Notes: generated by a model not told the origin, from the sequence alone. Positions 1-11,760 are shown, counted from the stretch's first letter. The stretch: DNA of 64,000 bases from Nymphaea colorata (GCF_008831285.2 NC_045141.1:24475315-24539314), one strand, 5' to 3'. Program-made: numbers and translations.

Positions 1-1481
1 TGAAAGCCTAACATACAAGAATCAAATAAAGACACATGTACATACCTGATCTTATTCCTATGTACTAGCTTTATCTTGTGAAACCAATAAAGCAACTTAA
101 GTAAAACAAATCGAAATTCATTGACACATAATAAAGAAGCAATAAACAGCTATTGTATCCAAAAGAACAAGAAGCCAATTGGACAGTATATTCAAGGTTG
201 AAATGGCATCTTGTCAATTGAAACCATGGAAAGCAAAGTCATGCCAGATTCAATAAAGAAAGACCAAATTTTTAAGAGATTTTTATTTCGAAACAAGAGA
301 AAAAGAACTTTTAATATGATTATGCAGTTCAAAAGTTTTAAGGATTAAGTGATACGAATTCCAACCTACGGAATCAATATACCAAATCCAATGGACGAAA
401 AAATGAAACTCAGAGGCTTAACCTACACCAAGATTTTTAAAGCCAAAGATGTAACCTACAATTGAGTTTCTAACATTATCCTATTTCTCCCCAATCCAAT
501 TACGCAAGGAAGAAAACTAAAAAGAAATAGCTAATATGGACGAGAGCAAAAGTAAGATATTTATCATTAACGGATAACTTGACATGGGATTTGTATGCCA
601 GTTGACAACTATGCAGAGCGTGTTGCTTGTTGCACTTAAAGTTTTAGGTTGACATGTTACACTCCAAGGAAAAAGGTAATTCAAAGGTCATATCAGTCTC
701 CTGCCTTGAGAATCTTGATTACCTTAAGAGATAAATGGATTGATACAATTACATGGATTAACCGATGCATAACAAGTCAACCATTCGTTTGCACCATCCA
801 GCTTCAGTGCATAATTTAAGGGTTTCGACTTGTGACAAATGATGACGGGCATAAGCTTAGTGACCTCTACATAAAAGGTCTGTTGACCATGATAGCACAT
901 GATATTAACCAAAAAGGAAAACTACTGCAAAAATAACAAGACAATCACAAAGACTATTTGAGGTCCATGTAAGTGAGGAGAAATCAAAACGAAATAAGAC
1001 ATGTCTTGGTATGCTACAGAAAAAGTAGATTGTTTCTAACAAACCAGATAATCTTTATAACTTTCAAAACCAAAAAAAAAAAAGAGTTGAACACAAAGAA
1101 TACGCTTCGAGATACATGCCGTTCAACTGATATAAGCTGCTACAACCTAAAAATCTCGTCAATATAATTGGAAACATTAGCAAATGTGAATCAAGATAAA
1201 TACATGACGCAACATGGCATAGCCAAATTCCAAGAAGGTTTGCAAATCCTTCAATGTCGGATAGAAGCAGGAAAATTTGTACAAAAAGTACCTCAGAGAA
1301 GCAACCAAATGGTTTCCCCTCATTGCTCCAATTCATTTCTTTTGTAAATTCTGACACCCCAGTGGTACCAATATGACAGCAGATATTCATTTGTTCCTTG
1401 TATGAATGGCGCACTTGAAACCAATCAAGTCGCCTGATACTGCACTCAAAGAGCTGGCAACCAAATTTTCAAATCTTTGAT
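1..1481. other. 3' flank of VPS23, no gene recognised
   Basis: AT-rich sequence downstream of the minus-strand VPS23 gene. The stretch nearest the gene, about 900-1481, is the likely 3' untranslated region. Open frames here, the longest being 116 codons on the minus strand at 1064-1414, are rich in Cys, Phe and Leu and show no recognisable domain, so I treat them as chance. I see no RNA gene or mobile element in this stretch. Confidence 0.5.
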
Positions 1482-2786
1482 TCAGACGCCGTATGGAGAA
1501 GCTCTAGAAGCCATACTGGCTACTTGAGCCTGCAACCGCGCTGCTTTCACTTTCGCTGACATCGCCCGTTGAAAGAATTGCTCACGAGAGAGCGCTCTTA
1601 TGTTCCTCATGTAAGCATCAAAAGGGATGACGCCTTGCTGAAAGGCCTTGTCCAACGCATAGATAGTATCTTCAATGGAGAAATCGGCAGAAGCACAATC
1701 CAGAATCTGTCTGGAGAGAGGATCCGCGGGCTCAAAAACGTCGTCGATATCAATATCCGACTTCTTCTTGTTGCCATTTTCCTTCACCCACCCTTCAAGA
1801 ATATCTGAATTCATCAGCACCACCTGCAGCAACTGCTCCAATGCCTCCTTCTCATCCACCATCTCCTTCAATCCCTTATCGAGCTGCCCCTCTCGCTTCC
1901 TCAACGCCCCCTGCAAATTGAAGAGAGAATCCATTTCTGCCTCTCTGGCCTTCCTCAGAGCAACAGTATCAGAATGCAGCATCTCCAGAAGCTTATTGGT
2001 CGCATTCCTCTTAAAAACTTCAGACGGATCTTCCGTGGCGGGCGGTGGCCGTTGCGGCGACCCTGGCGACGGCGGCATCATGCGGCCATAAGGCGACATA
2101 AGCCGATTGAGGACACCACCAGCACCCGGGCGGCCCCCACCGGCCTGATGGCTCCATACAGAAGAAGAGGATGAGGATGAAGAAGAAGCAGATGGGGCTG
2201 GAGGAGGAGGCGACGGCGAAGGTCCGGCCGCTGCAGAAGACGAAGATCCACGGGTAGGACTATGAACCCTGTGACCTGAAGCCGCGGAAGGCTGCTTGGT
2301 ATAGAGGGGAGGGTCGCGAGAGAACAGATCGCTCATGTTCTTGGACAATTCGATGAGATTCGAACTGGGGAAGACCCAATGGTGGAGGTACGGAACGGAG
2401 ACCACGCCGGAGGGGTTCACGAGCGGGTGGGCACGGCGGATGATCATGTCCCTGGTGGGGTTCACGAAGACGCAGGGGGGCTGACGAGGGTATGACTCCA
2501 GGAGCCAGATGACGACCGGAATGTTGTAGGTGACTCGCTGGTAGGCTATGGGTATCGTGCCCTCGGTCTGAAGGAGGTTGGCCGTCCTGCCGTCGTTGTG
2601 GGCGAAGACGGCCGTCTTGACCTGGAGGCTGGGGTACTCCTGAACCAGGTTGACGAGGTGTTGCCGGATGTACCATTTCAGGTCCTCGCTGTATGGCAGG
2701 GAGGAAGGGCCGCGCTGCGACAGGACGCCGTTTAGGAACTGAACCGTGAGGTGGCTTGAGTTAGAGCCGTACATGGTCGGATCCAA
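1482..2786 (-). CDS. VPS23: ESCRT-I subunit VPS23 / ELC (TSG101 homologue)
   Basis: An intronless 434-codon gene. Seen: an N-terminal UEV (inactive E2-like) domain at about residues 20-160, with the conserved run YNIPVVIWLLESYP at 87-100 and PLVNPSGVVSVPYLHHW at 121-137. A Pro/Ser-rich linker follows at about 165-250, including PSPPPPAPS and a run of Ser at 199-209. A coiled coil spans about 257-325, and a C-terminal steadiness box about 350-415, with the run FEPADPLSRQILDC. Known of the family: VPS23/ELCH binds ubiquitinated cargo through the UEV domain and heads the ESCRT-I complex on endosomes. In plants it acts in vacuolar sorting, cytokinesis and turnover of ABA receptors. The length and the single-exon structure match Arabidopsis ELC. 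The ATG chosen gives the usual start just ahead of the UEV domain. GC content is high in the 5' half and in the linker. The 5' leader runs towards about 3060, with AT-rich TATA-like sequence at 3081-3096. Confidence 0.95.
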   Translation of the reverse strand: MDPTMYGSNSSHLTVQFLNGVLSQRGPSSLPYSEDLKWYIRQHLVNLVQEYPSLQVKTAVFAHNDGRTANLLQTEGTIPIAYQRVTYNIPVVIWLLESYPRQPPCVFVNPTRDMIIRRAHPLVNPSGVVSVPYLHHWVFPSSNLIELSKNMSDLFSRDPPLYTKQPSAASGHRVHSPTRGSSSSAAAGPSPSPPPPAPSASSSSSSSSSVWSHQAGGGRPGAGGVLNRLMSPYGRMMPPSPGSPQRPPPATEDPSEVFKRNATNKLLEMLHSDTVALRKAREAEMDSLFNLQGALRKREGQLDKGLKEMVDEKEALEQLLQVVLMNSDILEGWVKENGNKKKSDIDIDDVFEPADPLSRQILDCASADFSIEDTIYALDKAFQQGVIPFDAYMRNIRALSREQFFQRAMSAKVKAARLQAQVASMASRASPYGV

Positions 2787-5150
2787 GGCAACCCGGCTTC
2801 CTCGCAGACAATCAATCGATGGTGGTGGTGGTGGCGATGGTTTTGACCTGTTGATCGAGATCGGGATGGCGGTGCGGCCGGTGCTGGAAGCAAATTGAAG
2901 AAAGAGAAGCTTCCAGGACTCCTTCGAGTTTCCCTGCAGGAGAAGAAAGGGTTGAGGGTCGGGTAGGGGAGGCGGGGCCGCTTTCTGGAACGGATTCGAT
3001 TCGATTCCTTGCCGGCGAAGGAACGCGTCCTTCCCTTGCCTACTCTCTTTCTCCTTCCCTTGTTTGGCATTTGGGCTCTTAATTATTATTATAATTCATC
3101 TCCACATCATAATCATCTTCTTAATGCAACCCTTCCCTACTCCTCAAAATCTAGTGGTGTGCATGTATTCAACGATGAGAGTAGGATCTTATCAAAACAG
3201 CTTCCTTATGCACATTTTGGTTTAGAATTTTCCATTTGAATCTATTTAATGGAAGCTGGAAAGATTCAGATTTCTTGAAACTATGACCAAGTCTGATTCG
3301 GTTTGTAAAGCTCAAATTAAATAAGGGACAAGAACGAGGCGTTAACACCATGAGCAATCAGCTCACCTACTCCGTTGAAATGGACTAACCGAATATCTTC
3401 TTCGTGTTGACAAAAATAACTTTTAATTTTTTAATGAGCATCAATATATAAATTAAAAAAGTTGCTCTAATGTGTTAAAATAACTTTTTTGGAGTCTCGA
3501 ATGAATGGAGAAATTAATCTATATAATCTAATATATAAGATTTCCACCAATTTAATTGGATTTTCTAAAGAAGTTTACCTTGGTTTTGGCTCGTAATAAT
3601 AAATGTTAGGGATGTCAATTGATCACATTCACGTCAAATATTGGACTGTCCTGCTTCAAGAAAAATTGGATATTAAAAATATTTAACCTTTGGTTAACAG
3701 ATTGGATTGGATTTGGATTTAAAAAATGATGTCCCATGTTTTGCTTTAGATAAATATCCGATCATATTCATATTCAGTTTTAAGTACTTGTCCTATATTC
3801 AATATTTATACATATTGAAAGTTGGTTCTTAATATATCATAATGTGGTTTTGATCTGGTTGTGTATTTAAAAGTAGAATCCAGATTCGGATGTGAATTCA
3901 AAGGATGAGTTTGGATTGGATTTAGATGGTAAATTTAACAATTTGATCCAGATATGGTGTAGACTTCTCTTCATTAGTATCGAATATGAATGTGAAAACA
4001 TCCTATAAATTGGATTTGATAAGGAGTACATCCAATTCTAATTTGATCCAAGTCCTGTATATGTCTAGCAAGGGACCTTCCTCTGCTTTAAGCTCAACCC
4101 AAGATATTTTCATTGCACAAATGAGAGAAGCGATTTTTCATACGGACACGAGTCCATATCTGGATCTGAGTCTGAAAAATGGGGATTTATGTTAGAAACA
4201 GTTTAGATCAAGTTAGATAGCTGATCCAAATCAACACAGCACTACAGGATATGAATAAAAAAACAGGTTATAAATGTGGAAGCTAGTTGGTTTAGGTGCT
4301 TATGTTAATGGATTTGGACTCCACTGCATCAGATTCCTCTGCACTTCTTTGCATGTCAAACATTTATTTTGAACTTTGTCCTTCTTTTTTTTTATTTTTC
4401 CTTTTTAATAAGTCAAAGCATTGGGTCGGATTTACATTTGGTATCATTTGGTTTTGGATCTGCTGCATGAATCCAAAGTAAATAGGGGTTTGATAGCCTG
4501 AGATAAGTTATTGAAGATTTAGGGTGTCGTTGATGGTTTGGAATTTTGATTTGAGAATGAAAATTCCAGAATCATAATGTCTCCCCCAAACTAGAATGGA
4601 ATCAAAATTTTAGATTTCAGTTTCTCAATGCTAAAAACAAAATATTTTGTTTATTTCATAATTTATATTTCTTATAACATAAGTATTTTGAGTCTAAAAT
4701 TTTATGATTGTAGGTACATAAAACGCCCTCTACAAACCATGGATTTAAGATTGGACCCTCCACTTTTGATCTTAAATCAGATTTTTTTTTTTTTTTAATG
4801 CAACGAAGTAAAATCAAGATCTTCAGTTTGACGAAACTGATGGATTTTTTTTACATCAGCAAAAGCATGCAACACCAAATACACATTGACATAACAGCCA
4901 TATATTTCAAATTCGAAGTAATCAAACTCCCTTAATAAGTACTGGGTTTAGATCTACCTGTTCCCATTGGTGGGTGGCGGAATGGTAATTTCTTATTGAA
5001 GTAGAGTGCTTTCCTGAGCGCTCGAGGCGTTCTCATGACGCACCGACCGAATGGCAACAGTGTTACTATCGTCATTATCAGGGCTTTTTTGTTGGCAAAT
5101 TGTTTTTCCCTCTAAGGTCCTTCTCCCGCCAAAAGCACGATGCTGCATTT
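2787..5150. other. VPS23 leader and intergenic DNA with degenerate repeats
   Basis: The first 280 bases are the GC-rich leader and promoter of VPS23. From about 3400 the DNA turns AT-rich. From 3605 to about 4200 it carries many copies of GGATTTGGAT-like words after a TTAGGGATGTCAATTG start, a composition common in old plant non-autonomous transposons. No matching right end was found. Near 4550-4700 and 4770-4800 there are A/T homopolymers. No gene is supported. Confidence 0.4.
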
Positions 5151-5233
5151 AAAAGAAGAGGGGCGCCTCTCACGCAGTCGATCTAAATCCCCTTTCCCTT
5201 CAACCAGAGCGATCTGCGACATTTTACCGATTT

Positions 5234-5242
5234 AAACCCTAA
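5234..5242 (+). promoter_or_regulatory. telo-box (AAACCCTAA) in a plus-strand leader
   Basis: A perfect plant telo-box lies in a locally GC- and C/T-rich stretch (5160-5450) that looks like a 5' untranslated leader. In plants this motif is typical of the promoters and first leaders of housekeeping and translation-related genes. It points to a transcript start near 5150-5200 reading rightward into the split gene at 5712-6280. Confidence 0.45.
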
Positions 5243-5711
5243 TTTTGCCGTCGGCGGTGTCCTTGATCGTCTCCGCATCATCGCTGCCGGCGGGTTCCTC
5301 CTCATCTGCTTTCATTTTGCTCAACCTCTTCGCCCTTCCAACCTCATTGGGAATCTGATTCGTCTCTTCTCCAGAGCTCCTTCTTGCTATTTGTTGAGGG
5401 GCGTTGTGCGTTAATGCCGTCCGTTGTGCTTCCATAGAGAAGCGGATTGAAGGGGAACCTTGAGAGGATTTTGTGCAAGACGATGATTGTCGTCCGTTCT
5501 CATGTACTTTTTTGGATTTGTGTTCGAATTGTATATGAAGATTATAGGCTGGAGGGCAACAGGGGTGAAGGAGTTCGCGAAATTGAAGAGTTCGACTCCT
5601 GTAAGTTCGATTATGTGGTTGTGTCTTTTCCTTGTTGTGCTTGCTGTTTTTGCCTTTGTGCAGCCAGGTTTTCCTTGATTCTGGTCTTGTATGTGGCACT
5701 GTTTTCTGCAG

Positions 5712-6280
5712 GAAGATCGAAGGATTCATGCATCGATGCTGCAGGGACAGGCTTCATGCCTCCTGATGATTTCTTTGAGTACGTGAATTTAAAACATTTT
5801 TTCTGTTTCTTTTAGAGTCACCTGTTCCTCGTGTTTAATATTCGACTGTGGCTGCGACTTGTTTTAGCCTTTGAGAAATTGTGAAATAATTAATCATGTC
5901 CTTGCCATGATCATAGCCAATCAAATATTTATTCAGTGGCTATATCTTTTCGAGTTTTATTGCAGGGAGCTATTTATTAAGACAATGCGGTTGATTCGCA
6001 CTCCAGACCCCTGGTCTGGTTCCCTCTTTCCCTTTTCATGTTGATTCCATTTCTGTGAATTGCAAAACCACTCTTATTGTCTAAATGTTATAAAATGGAA
6101 CTTGGTTACCTTTCTTGTCTCATTCTTTTCACCAAGGGTGATCGTCCCTTTGGGTGGAAACGCTATCATTTATAATGATATCATACGAACGCACTGCACT
6201 GTTCATTTGCAGATAAGCCATCTGACGAACTTTTATTACCAAGCTCAGTTTCGTTTTCATCTAATTTGACTGGCAACTGA
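5712..6280 (+). CDS. 3' half of an unrecognised split gene
   Basis: Three exons join with consistent phases: 5712-5778, 5966-6018 and 6213-6280. Each is bounded by AG and GT (donors GTACGT and GTTCCC; acceptors TGCAG, TGCAG and TTTGCAG). The joined reading frame is free of stops until TGA at 6278-6280 and yields the blocks FMPPDDFFEELFIKTMRLI, RTPDPWSDKPSDELLLPS and VSFSSNLTGN. The frame enters exon 5712 with two bases, so an upstream exon must end with one base of a codon. One candidate is 5447-5564, whose donor GTGAAG gives phase 1. The stronger donor GTAAGT at 5600 would create a stop if coding, so that exon may be leader only, with translation from the ATG of MPPDDFF giving 47 residues. 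I do not recognise the family. A frameshifted relic is also possible. Spliced untranslated sequence may continue to 6391. Confidence 0.45.
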
Positions 6281-7428
6281 CAAGAAGTGAACGTATCGCG
6301 ATGGAGTATGGCGATCTGGCCATCCAAAGGTAGATCAGGCGGGAACAAGTCTACAGTATTCCTTTTCAGCACCAGGTTAGTATTTCTGTACAACTCAACC
6401 ATACGTTTCTTTCTCCATCAAGTTTAAATTATGCTCTGTGAGGTTGCTTTCATATTTCATGTGCTTTACTTGGGCTAGGCCTTTTTCTAGGAAATAACTA
6501 GCAATTAAATATCTGTTCCAGTGCACTGCTACTGTCACAAGTTTTTTGTCCCCCAAGTCTGCTCATGATTCGTAGAGAAAATGACGCAGAACTGCAGAAT
6601 CCGTTCAATCTTGACTAAAGCGATTAGGAGTTATTCCCTATATAAAGGCTTTGTACGTTATTTACTTAATGATCTGAAGGTTCATAACCGGTCTTTCGAG
6701 ATCTGCATTCCTTATTACACTATCTTGAACCTACTCCTCATCTTGCCTTCTCATAGAGTCCCCACAAGCCTCATGTATATAAATCGTCCACTACTGACCT
6801 ATGCTAAACAGCAAAATTATTTCTCACCCTGGAAATCCACACTAAAGCTGGTTGGTGCAAGGAAAATAGACTATCGATGTGCTTCTTTTGGTTGGACCGA
6901 AACATGGTGGGACTGGGTATGTTCTCTTCATCTTGGTTGAATCTGAATTTGTCATATAAGAGTTCACACCGTGTAACAGGGCTATAATTGGATTTGACCC
7001 TTTTGCAATTTTCTTTCTTGCTTGAAACTTAAAGTGGTTTCGAAGGTGAAAAGATGCTTAAAAAAGTGATTGCTTGCAGCGCTTTTTTACCTCTATGTTC
7101 GACTTTTCCATTTCTTTTCGTTTCGGATTCTTAATGTTAATGTTGTTAGTTTTGGTATCAGTGCCATAGTGGTTTTGACCATTGGTATACATAAGTTGGC
7201 CTGTATCGGCTTGTTTTTCATTTTTAAAATTGAAATTATTTAAAAAAATTATTTTCTTAAATATAAAAAAATCATGTAAATTCATATTGGCTGTGGATGG
7301 TAAAAAACAACACTTTCCAATAGAGTTTTATATGCATCACCAGCCTATTAAGCCAGCTCATCTTATGCAACCTGTGCCTACCTAATTGATGCATGCTATG
7401 CCTTCCTAAGTCATGCCTAGTCACATGG

Positions 7429-7450
7429 GTGCGTCAAATATGTGACGCAC
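7429..7450. repeat. perfect 8-bp inverted repeat, 6-nt loop
   Basis: GTGCGTCA and TGACGCAC are exact reverse complements separated by six bases. It lies in intergenic DNA with no gene in reach. It could be chance, a transposon end or a factor-binding palindrome. Confidence 0.5.
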
Positions 7451-7677
7451 TGTTGACTGGGATGCGAGTGCACCCTAACACGGTATGAGACTCTGTCATA
7501 CCGAATCGAATGCTACTGGACGCACCTGTTTTTTTTTTTTCCTATTTTTATATTTTTTTCATATCTTTTCCTTTTCCTTTTTCCATCTTCTCTTTCTCAT
7601 CCCTTATTTTATTTAGTAAAACTTCTAATTTGGTATGAGATTAGAGTAACTATGATAAAAAAAATTGAAAAATATAG

Positions 7678-7681
<4 letters not shown>

Positions 7682-7721
<40 letters not shown>
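7682..7721. repeat. (TA)n microsatellite
   Basis: About 20 uninterrupted TA units. A simple sequence repeat in intergenic DNA. Confidence 0.95.
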
Positions 7722-7723
<2 letters not shown>

Positions 7724-8054
7724 TCACTGCACTCACATCTTTTCTTTTTTTTTGAAATTTGTTGCATCTCGTACGTGTACGTGCACCCGCACCCATGTAA
7801 CATAATGATACATTGTATGCATAGGATGACATTCTTTGATCTCTTTCGCCATCCCAAGAGGACTGCATGTCAAGTGACCCCTCCCATGAAGCTGAACCTC
7901 TTGAATATATTATTGAAGACGTGTTGAGCATTTTTCGGCCAATCATAATCAAATTGTTGGAAAATAGATTTGATTTCATTGTGGCTTCAAAGTTCCAAGT
8001 GTTCACATCTAACCATTTTAAAATTATTTAGAGATTTCACTTTTTATTATTTTT

Positions 8055-8340
8055 ATTTTTTTGAAAATAAATTTACTAATAGTTTTAGCTGATACACAAG
8101 AATTGGCCGGTTCACTCACCTGCAGTTCCATCAATTCGATTCATGGCGGATTCAAGAGTACCACGTGTCAACATTTGACAGTTTTAAGAGCCATTCAATT
8201 TTTTTTATCTTTTATGTATTTTTCATTTAATTTTTAGAAAATAAATTTTTTTATATTTTTAGCTGATTCTCAACGATTCAGCTGAATTGATGAATTGGGC
8301 AACTCACTGAGCAAGCAGTTCCATCATTTCGGTTCACAAA
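8055..8340 (+). repeat. two diverged tandem copies, period about 175 bp
   Basis: Copy 1 begins near 8061 and copy 2 near 8237. Both run GAAAATAAATTT, then a T-rich stretch, then TTTTAGCTGAT, then an interrupted match with AACTCACT/TTCACTCACCT and CAGTTCCATCA..TTCG.TTCA. A further weak relative appears at 20040-20170 (CACAACCGATTGAGCTGA and nearby). This looks like an old non-autonomous element or a satellite-like remnant. Confidence 0.4.
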
Positions 8341-8479
8341 TCTATTTTTACAACATCAATCTTAGGTACTTGCTTGGCTAGCAGTTTAGTTGCCTCAAGC
8401 CCCAAGGTGACAACATTAAAAGCTTGTTAACTGGTGGCTTATTGGCGTGCTGTGAGAAATCAATACTCTCAAATATCAT

Positions 8480-9130
8480 TAGTATCTGAGCAGCAACTCC
8501 AAGAAATCAAGGACAATATGAAAACTCTATCAGGCCAGAGCGGCGGACTCAAGATGGAATAGTGGAAACGGAGATTGAAAATTCAGCGGCCAACTCTTCC
8601 AGAAGGAAGTGTATGTTTTTTCGTCAATTTGCCTGTATATTGGACCAACGCATCTCATCCCTCAGCACTGATAATTTGTGCTTGCCACAGACGACAAATT
8701 CCTGCAGCCTGGAATTACTTTTTTCCACTTTGGGACACAAGGCATGAAGGGATGCTAGCACTTGTGCCTAATTACGCAACTCATCTTTAGAGGCCATTCA
8801 CATTGCGGAAATATCAAATCTTTATCGGGGATGAAATCACCAGGACTTGACAGGGCTTCCAACCCACTTTTTCAATTGGTATCGGGATGATGTTTCTCTA
8901 GATATCAGCCTTCTAGTCATTGAATTCCATGTAAGGCCAGATTCCCTTACGATCACTGACCGACATTTTCCCCTTGTCGTCCAATCTCAATTGCAGGCGC
9001 TCTACCAATTACCGATGCCCAACTCCAGGTATCTATTTTACTATTTCATCCAAAATTTGGCCACCTCAATTGGCACTCATCTCAGACTGATCCATAGTTC
9101 AAGTTTATGTTGTCGCCATAAAAGTTGCAC
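8480..9130 (+). pseudogene. decayed LINE reverse-transcriptase fragment
   Basis: Around 8826-8935 the plus strand reads AEISNLYRG, then KSPGLD in one frame, then GLPTHFFNWYRDDVSLDIS in the next. This order matches the conserved KSPGPDG..P..F(Y/F)...W..V..D block at the start of plant non-LTR reverse transcriptases. The block is broken by a frameshift, and flanking frames hold stops. It is a relic, not a functional gene. The outer limits are uncertain. Confidence 0.45.
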
Positions 9131-10620
9131 ATTTGATGCATAAATTAGGTAAGCCTGAATAATGCTTAAAATAGATTCTTCTCCAGCTTTGGATAATATT
9201 TCTTTCGATTACCTCATCCTGATGATGTCATATGTGGAGTCAGAGCATTTTAAAGAACTCAATGGCAAGCTTGTCTTCTCATTAGTCAGTGTCGGGAACC
9301 ACCATTACTAAAAAGAATAGAAGTAGTTATAAACAGATGGGAAGACGGTGAATTGGAACCTCCACCAGTATAAATAAGGTCTTGGCCTCTTATCGTGAGT
9401 AATAAGTGGGTGAAGGGAGGTAGCTGTATGAAGTGAGCAACTCAATCTTACTCCCGTGAGCTTGTTAGGTGGCAAAGTTTCATTTGGCTTGGCAGATTTA
9501 CAGTGTACACTACTTTAGGCACATTATCTTTTAATATTTGAGTAGTGGATCTCTATCAAAATTATTATTGAAATTCATCTCAGGTGTCAAAAGTTTTCCG
9601 AATTTTCTTTTGATTTTCTCTACGATAGATTATTCAAGCATCATCTGGGTGGGGTAATATTTAAAATTAGTATTAGTGCTCATGCAGGTTTTGTATTTTA
9701 CTACAATTGGTATATTGGTCCCAATTGTACTTGAAAAAGTGAGCTTGTAGGTCTACTATTCCGATTGCAGGAGAATATTGGATTTACATTAGCTTTTATG
9801 TCAACCCAAATGTTATGCAAATATAAATGATGCCTAAAAAGTTTAATACAAAGAAAATTCAGCCAAGTTTTGATGTCCCAATTGATTTTCAATAATAATT
9901 TCAGTGGAAATCTTTCATTCATGTATCAAACGATAATTTAACTAAATGAGGAGCTTAAAATATGAATATTTCATAAGCCAAGGCAAATGAAGTTTTCCCA
10001 AGTAATAAGCTCACAAGAGTTTAACCAAATACAAAGAGAAGAAAAACACAAACACTAAATAGCAAACTATATTATTAACAACAAGAAGCGCTAAAAAGGA
10101 AATCACAAACTTACATATTGCGCTTGAGTTGCTTATACTTCACAAGACCATTTCAGGTCATGCACCTAACACTTGATACAATCACGTTAAAAGGCCCAGG
10201 TCTTAGAGAGGTGAGAGCGGTCGCGTTGAATGTTTTCACCACTGATTCAAGTGGGGACACAAGTTTGTTCTTAGTTTTCCAGAACGTTCGTAAGGAGTCG
10301 GCAATGACGACTCCTGCGTCATATGTGCATGAGATTGGTTCCGTGCTGGATATCATGAACTAGGTAACTCGTGCAAAACGCGAACCGGTCCTTACCATCG
10401 AAGGGCTCCCCTTGTTCGGTGGGGTAAGTGATGCCTTATTTGTTTTAATATTGTTATTGCTGCAACAACCCTGCGCCTGCGGGCTGCGGGCTGCGGCCGA
10501 CGAGGCCTCGTACCCTTTTTATTCAACAGAAAAATATATACAATAAAACATTGGCTGACAAGGAGAAGCCTATAATCGAAACCTGGGGAAAACGATTTAC
10601 AAATTTGCTCATGAAGGAAG
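9131..10620. other. intergenic, no gene recognised
   Basis: AT-rich up to about 10100, then of mixed composition. A 10118-10363 stretch is open on both strands without any domain I know. A short GC-rich stretch with CTGCGGGCTGCGGGCTGCGG lies near 10480. Part may belong to the LINE relics on either side. Confidence 0.3.
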
Positions 10621-10623
10621 ATC

Positions 10624-11760
10624 TTACAAGTGTAGGGCCAAAATAAAGGAGGTGTCTTGAGAGGGGTCGTTGTACAAAATCTGCATGTTTTGAAACTTGT
10701 TCACCAGTGCTGCAGGAGACTGCCCCGGTAGTCTTCTACCCTGAAGAGTCCCACATATCCAAGAACACCATTTTTTGTTGTTGGCAATGAGGAGAAACCG
10801 GATCTGAGGGTGAAGAGTAATGGCTGATAACGCTTTTACCAGCCCAGCATTCTTAAGAAACAGCTGCTTTTCCTCCCCAATGATTGCCCCCGAACAGATG
10901 CTTTGACCTGTGCCATCTTTGACAAGATAGACAAACTTTTTGCTGCCTTTGGAGGTACCTGAAGCAACCTGCACACACATCTGATTGTAGGGAATGATCT
11001 GCAGCTTATCAGGCACAAACCCACTGGCTACCCGAACTTGCATTTCCCTCAAATCGTTGGGGGAGTTCCTCATAATAGCATAGAATCCATCTACACATGT
11101 TCAACAGAATTAGTTTCCTTTTCAGGTGACTTGAGTGAGTCCTGTGTATACGGTTATTTCTGCTGCACCACAATCTCCATAGGGTGGAGTAGAAGCTGAT
11201 TCTCCAACATTTCATTAATCAACCACGTTTAAAACTACAAGTAAACCATCTTTTCATCTCCATAAGTATTGAACGTTGGGGCCCATACTTTCTTCTTGAA
11301 CATCCTCAACCCTCAACACCAAGCCCCATGAGGCTGCAGCAGGGGGGCAAGAGATGAGGACATGGTGCAGAGTCTCCACATTGACAAAACAAAACACACA
11401 ACGGCTTGCTAAGGCTATACCATTACATTGAATCCGCTCTAAGGTCAGGAGATGATCGATACAAGCAAGCCAGACAAACTATTGGGCTCTTGAGTGGTAT
11501 TCTTCATCCAAACATGTTTTCGCCAAGGCTCTTCAATGTTGTGCAGCACCTCCCAAATTTCACCGGCTGAAATGGTCTTGCTACTAAGTGCCTTCAATAA
11601 TATTGTTATTGAAGGACTCGCATAAAACTGCATTTTTCTCTGAGCCTTAACCAGTTGCCGACGGAGCGATTTTCCCATCTCATAATTTGACATGCGGATT
11701 TTGTAATTCTATTTGGGAAGGTGTTGCTACAAGTAACCACTTCCTGCTCCTTAAGGGTTT
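10624..11760 (-). pseudogene. decayed LINE, zf-RVT region and C-terminus
   Basis: Read on the minus strand, 11340-11450 gives CVFC, then ETLHHVLISCPPA, then W. This is the Cys/His pattern of the zinc-binding region (zf-RVT) that follows plant LINE reverse transcriptases. Downstream, 11215-11009 reads LWRLWCSRNNRIHR, the usual W..W..RN.RI block that follows it. A further 149-codon frame runs to 10624. These pieces lie in different frames with stops between them, so the element is dead. The upstream reverse-transcriptase core was not found in the window in this orientation. Confidence 0.55.

Larger units (their letters stand above)
6400..8040. other. intergenic, no gene recognised
   Basis: AT-rich DNA. 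It holds a short perfect hairpin at 7429-7450, a (TA)n run at 7682-7721 and pyrimidine-rich tracts at about 7530-7600. Open frames over the TA run are artefacts of the repeat. A 119-codon plus-strand frame at 6581-6940 shows no recognisable domain and no splice partners that I could find. Confidence 0.4.

Noticed and set aside
1064..1414. 116-codon minus-strand frame downstream of VPS23
   Set aside because: Composition like translated AT-rich DNA (many Cys, Phe, Leu), no domain, ends in a poly-Phe run from an A-tract; most likely 3' untranslated or intergenic sequence.
1675..2676. Several plus- and minus-strand frames of 60-140 codons inside VPS23
   Set aside because: They are other-frame shadows of a well-supported GC-rich coding exon.
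5232..5729. 165-codon minus-strand frame with an acidic end (KADEEEPAGSDDAETIKD)
   Set aside because: The opposite strand has a telo-box leader and phased exons; no minus-strand splice signals or domain were found. Not fully excluded.
7609..8006. Minus-strand frames with Ile-Tyr repeats
   Set aside because: Translation of the (TA)n microsatellite.
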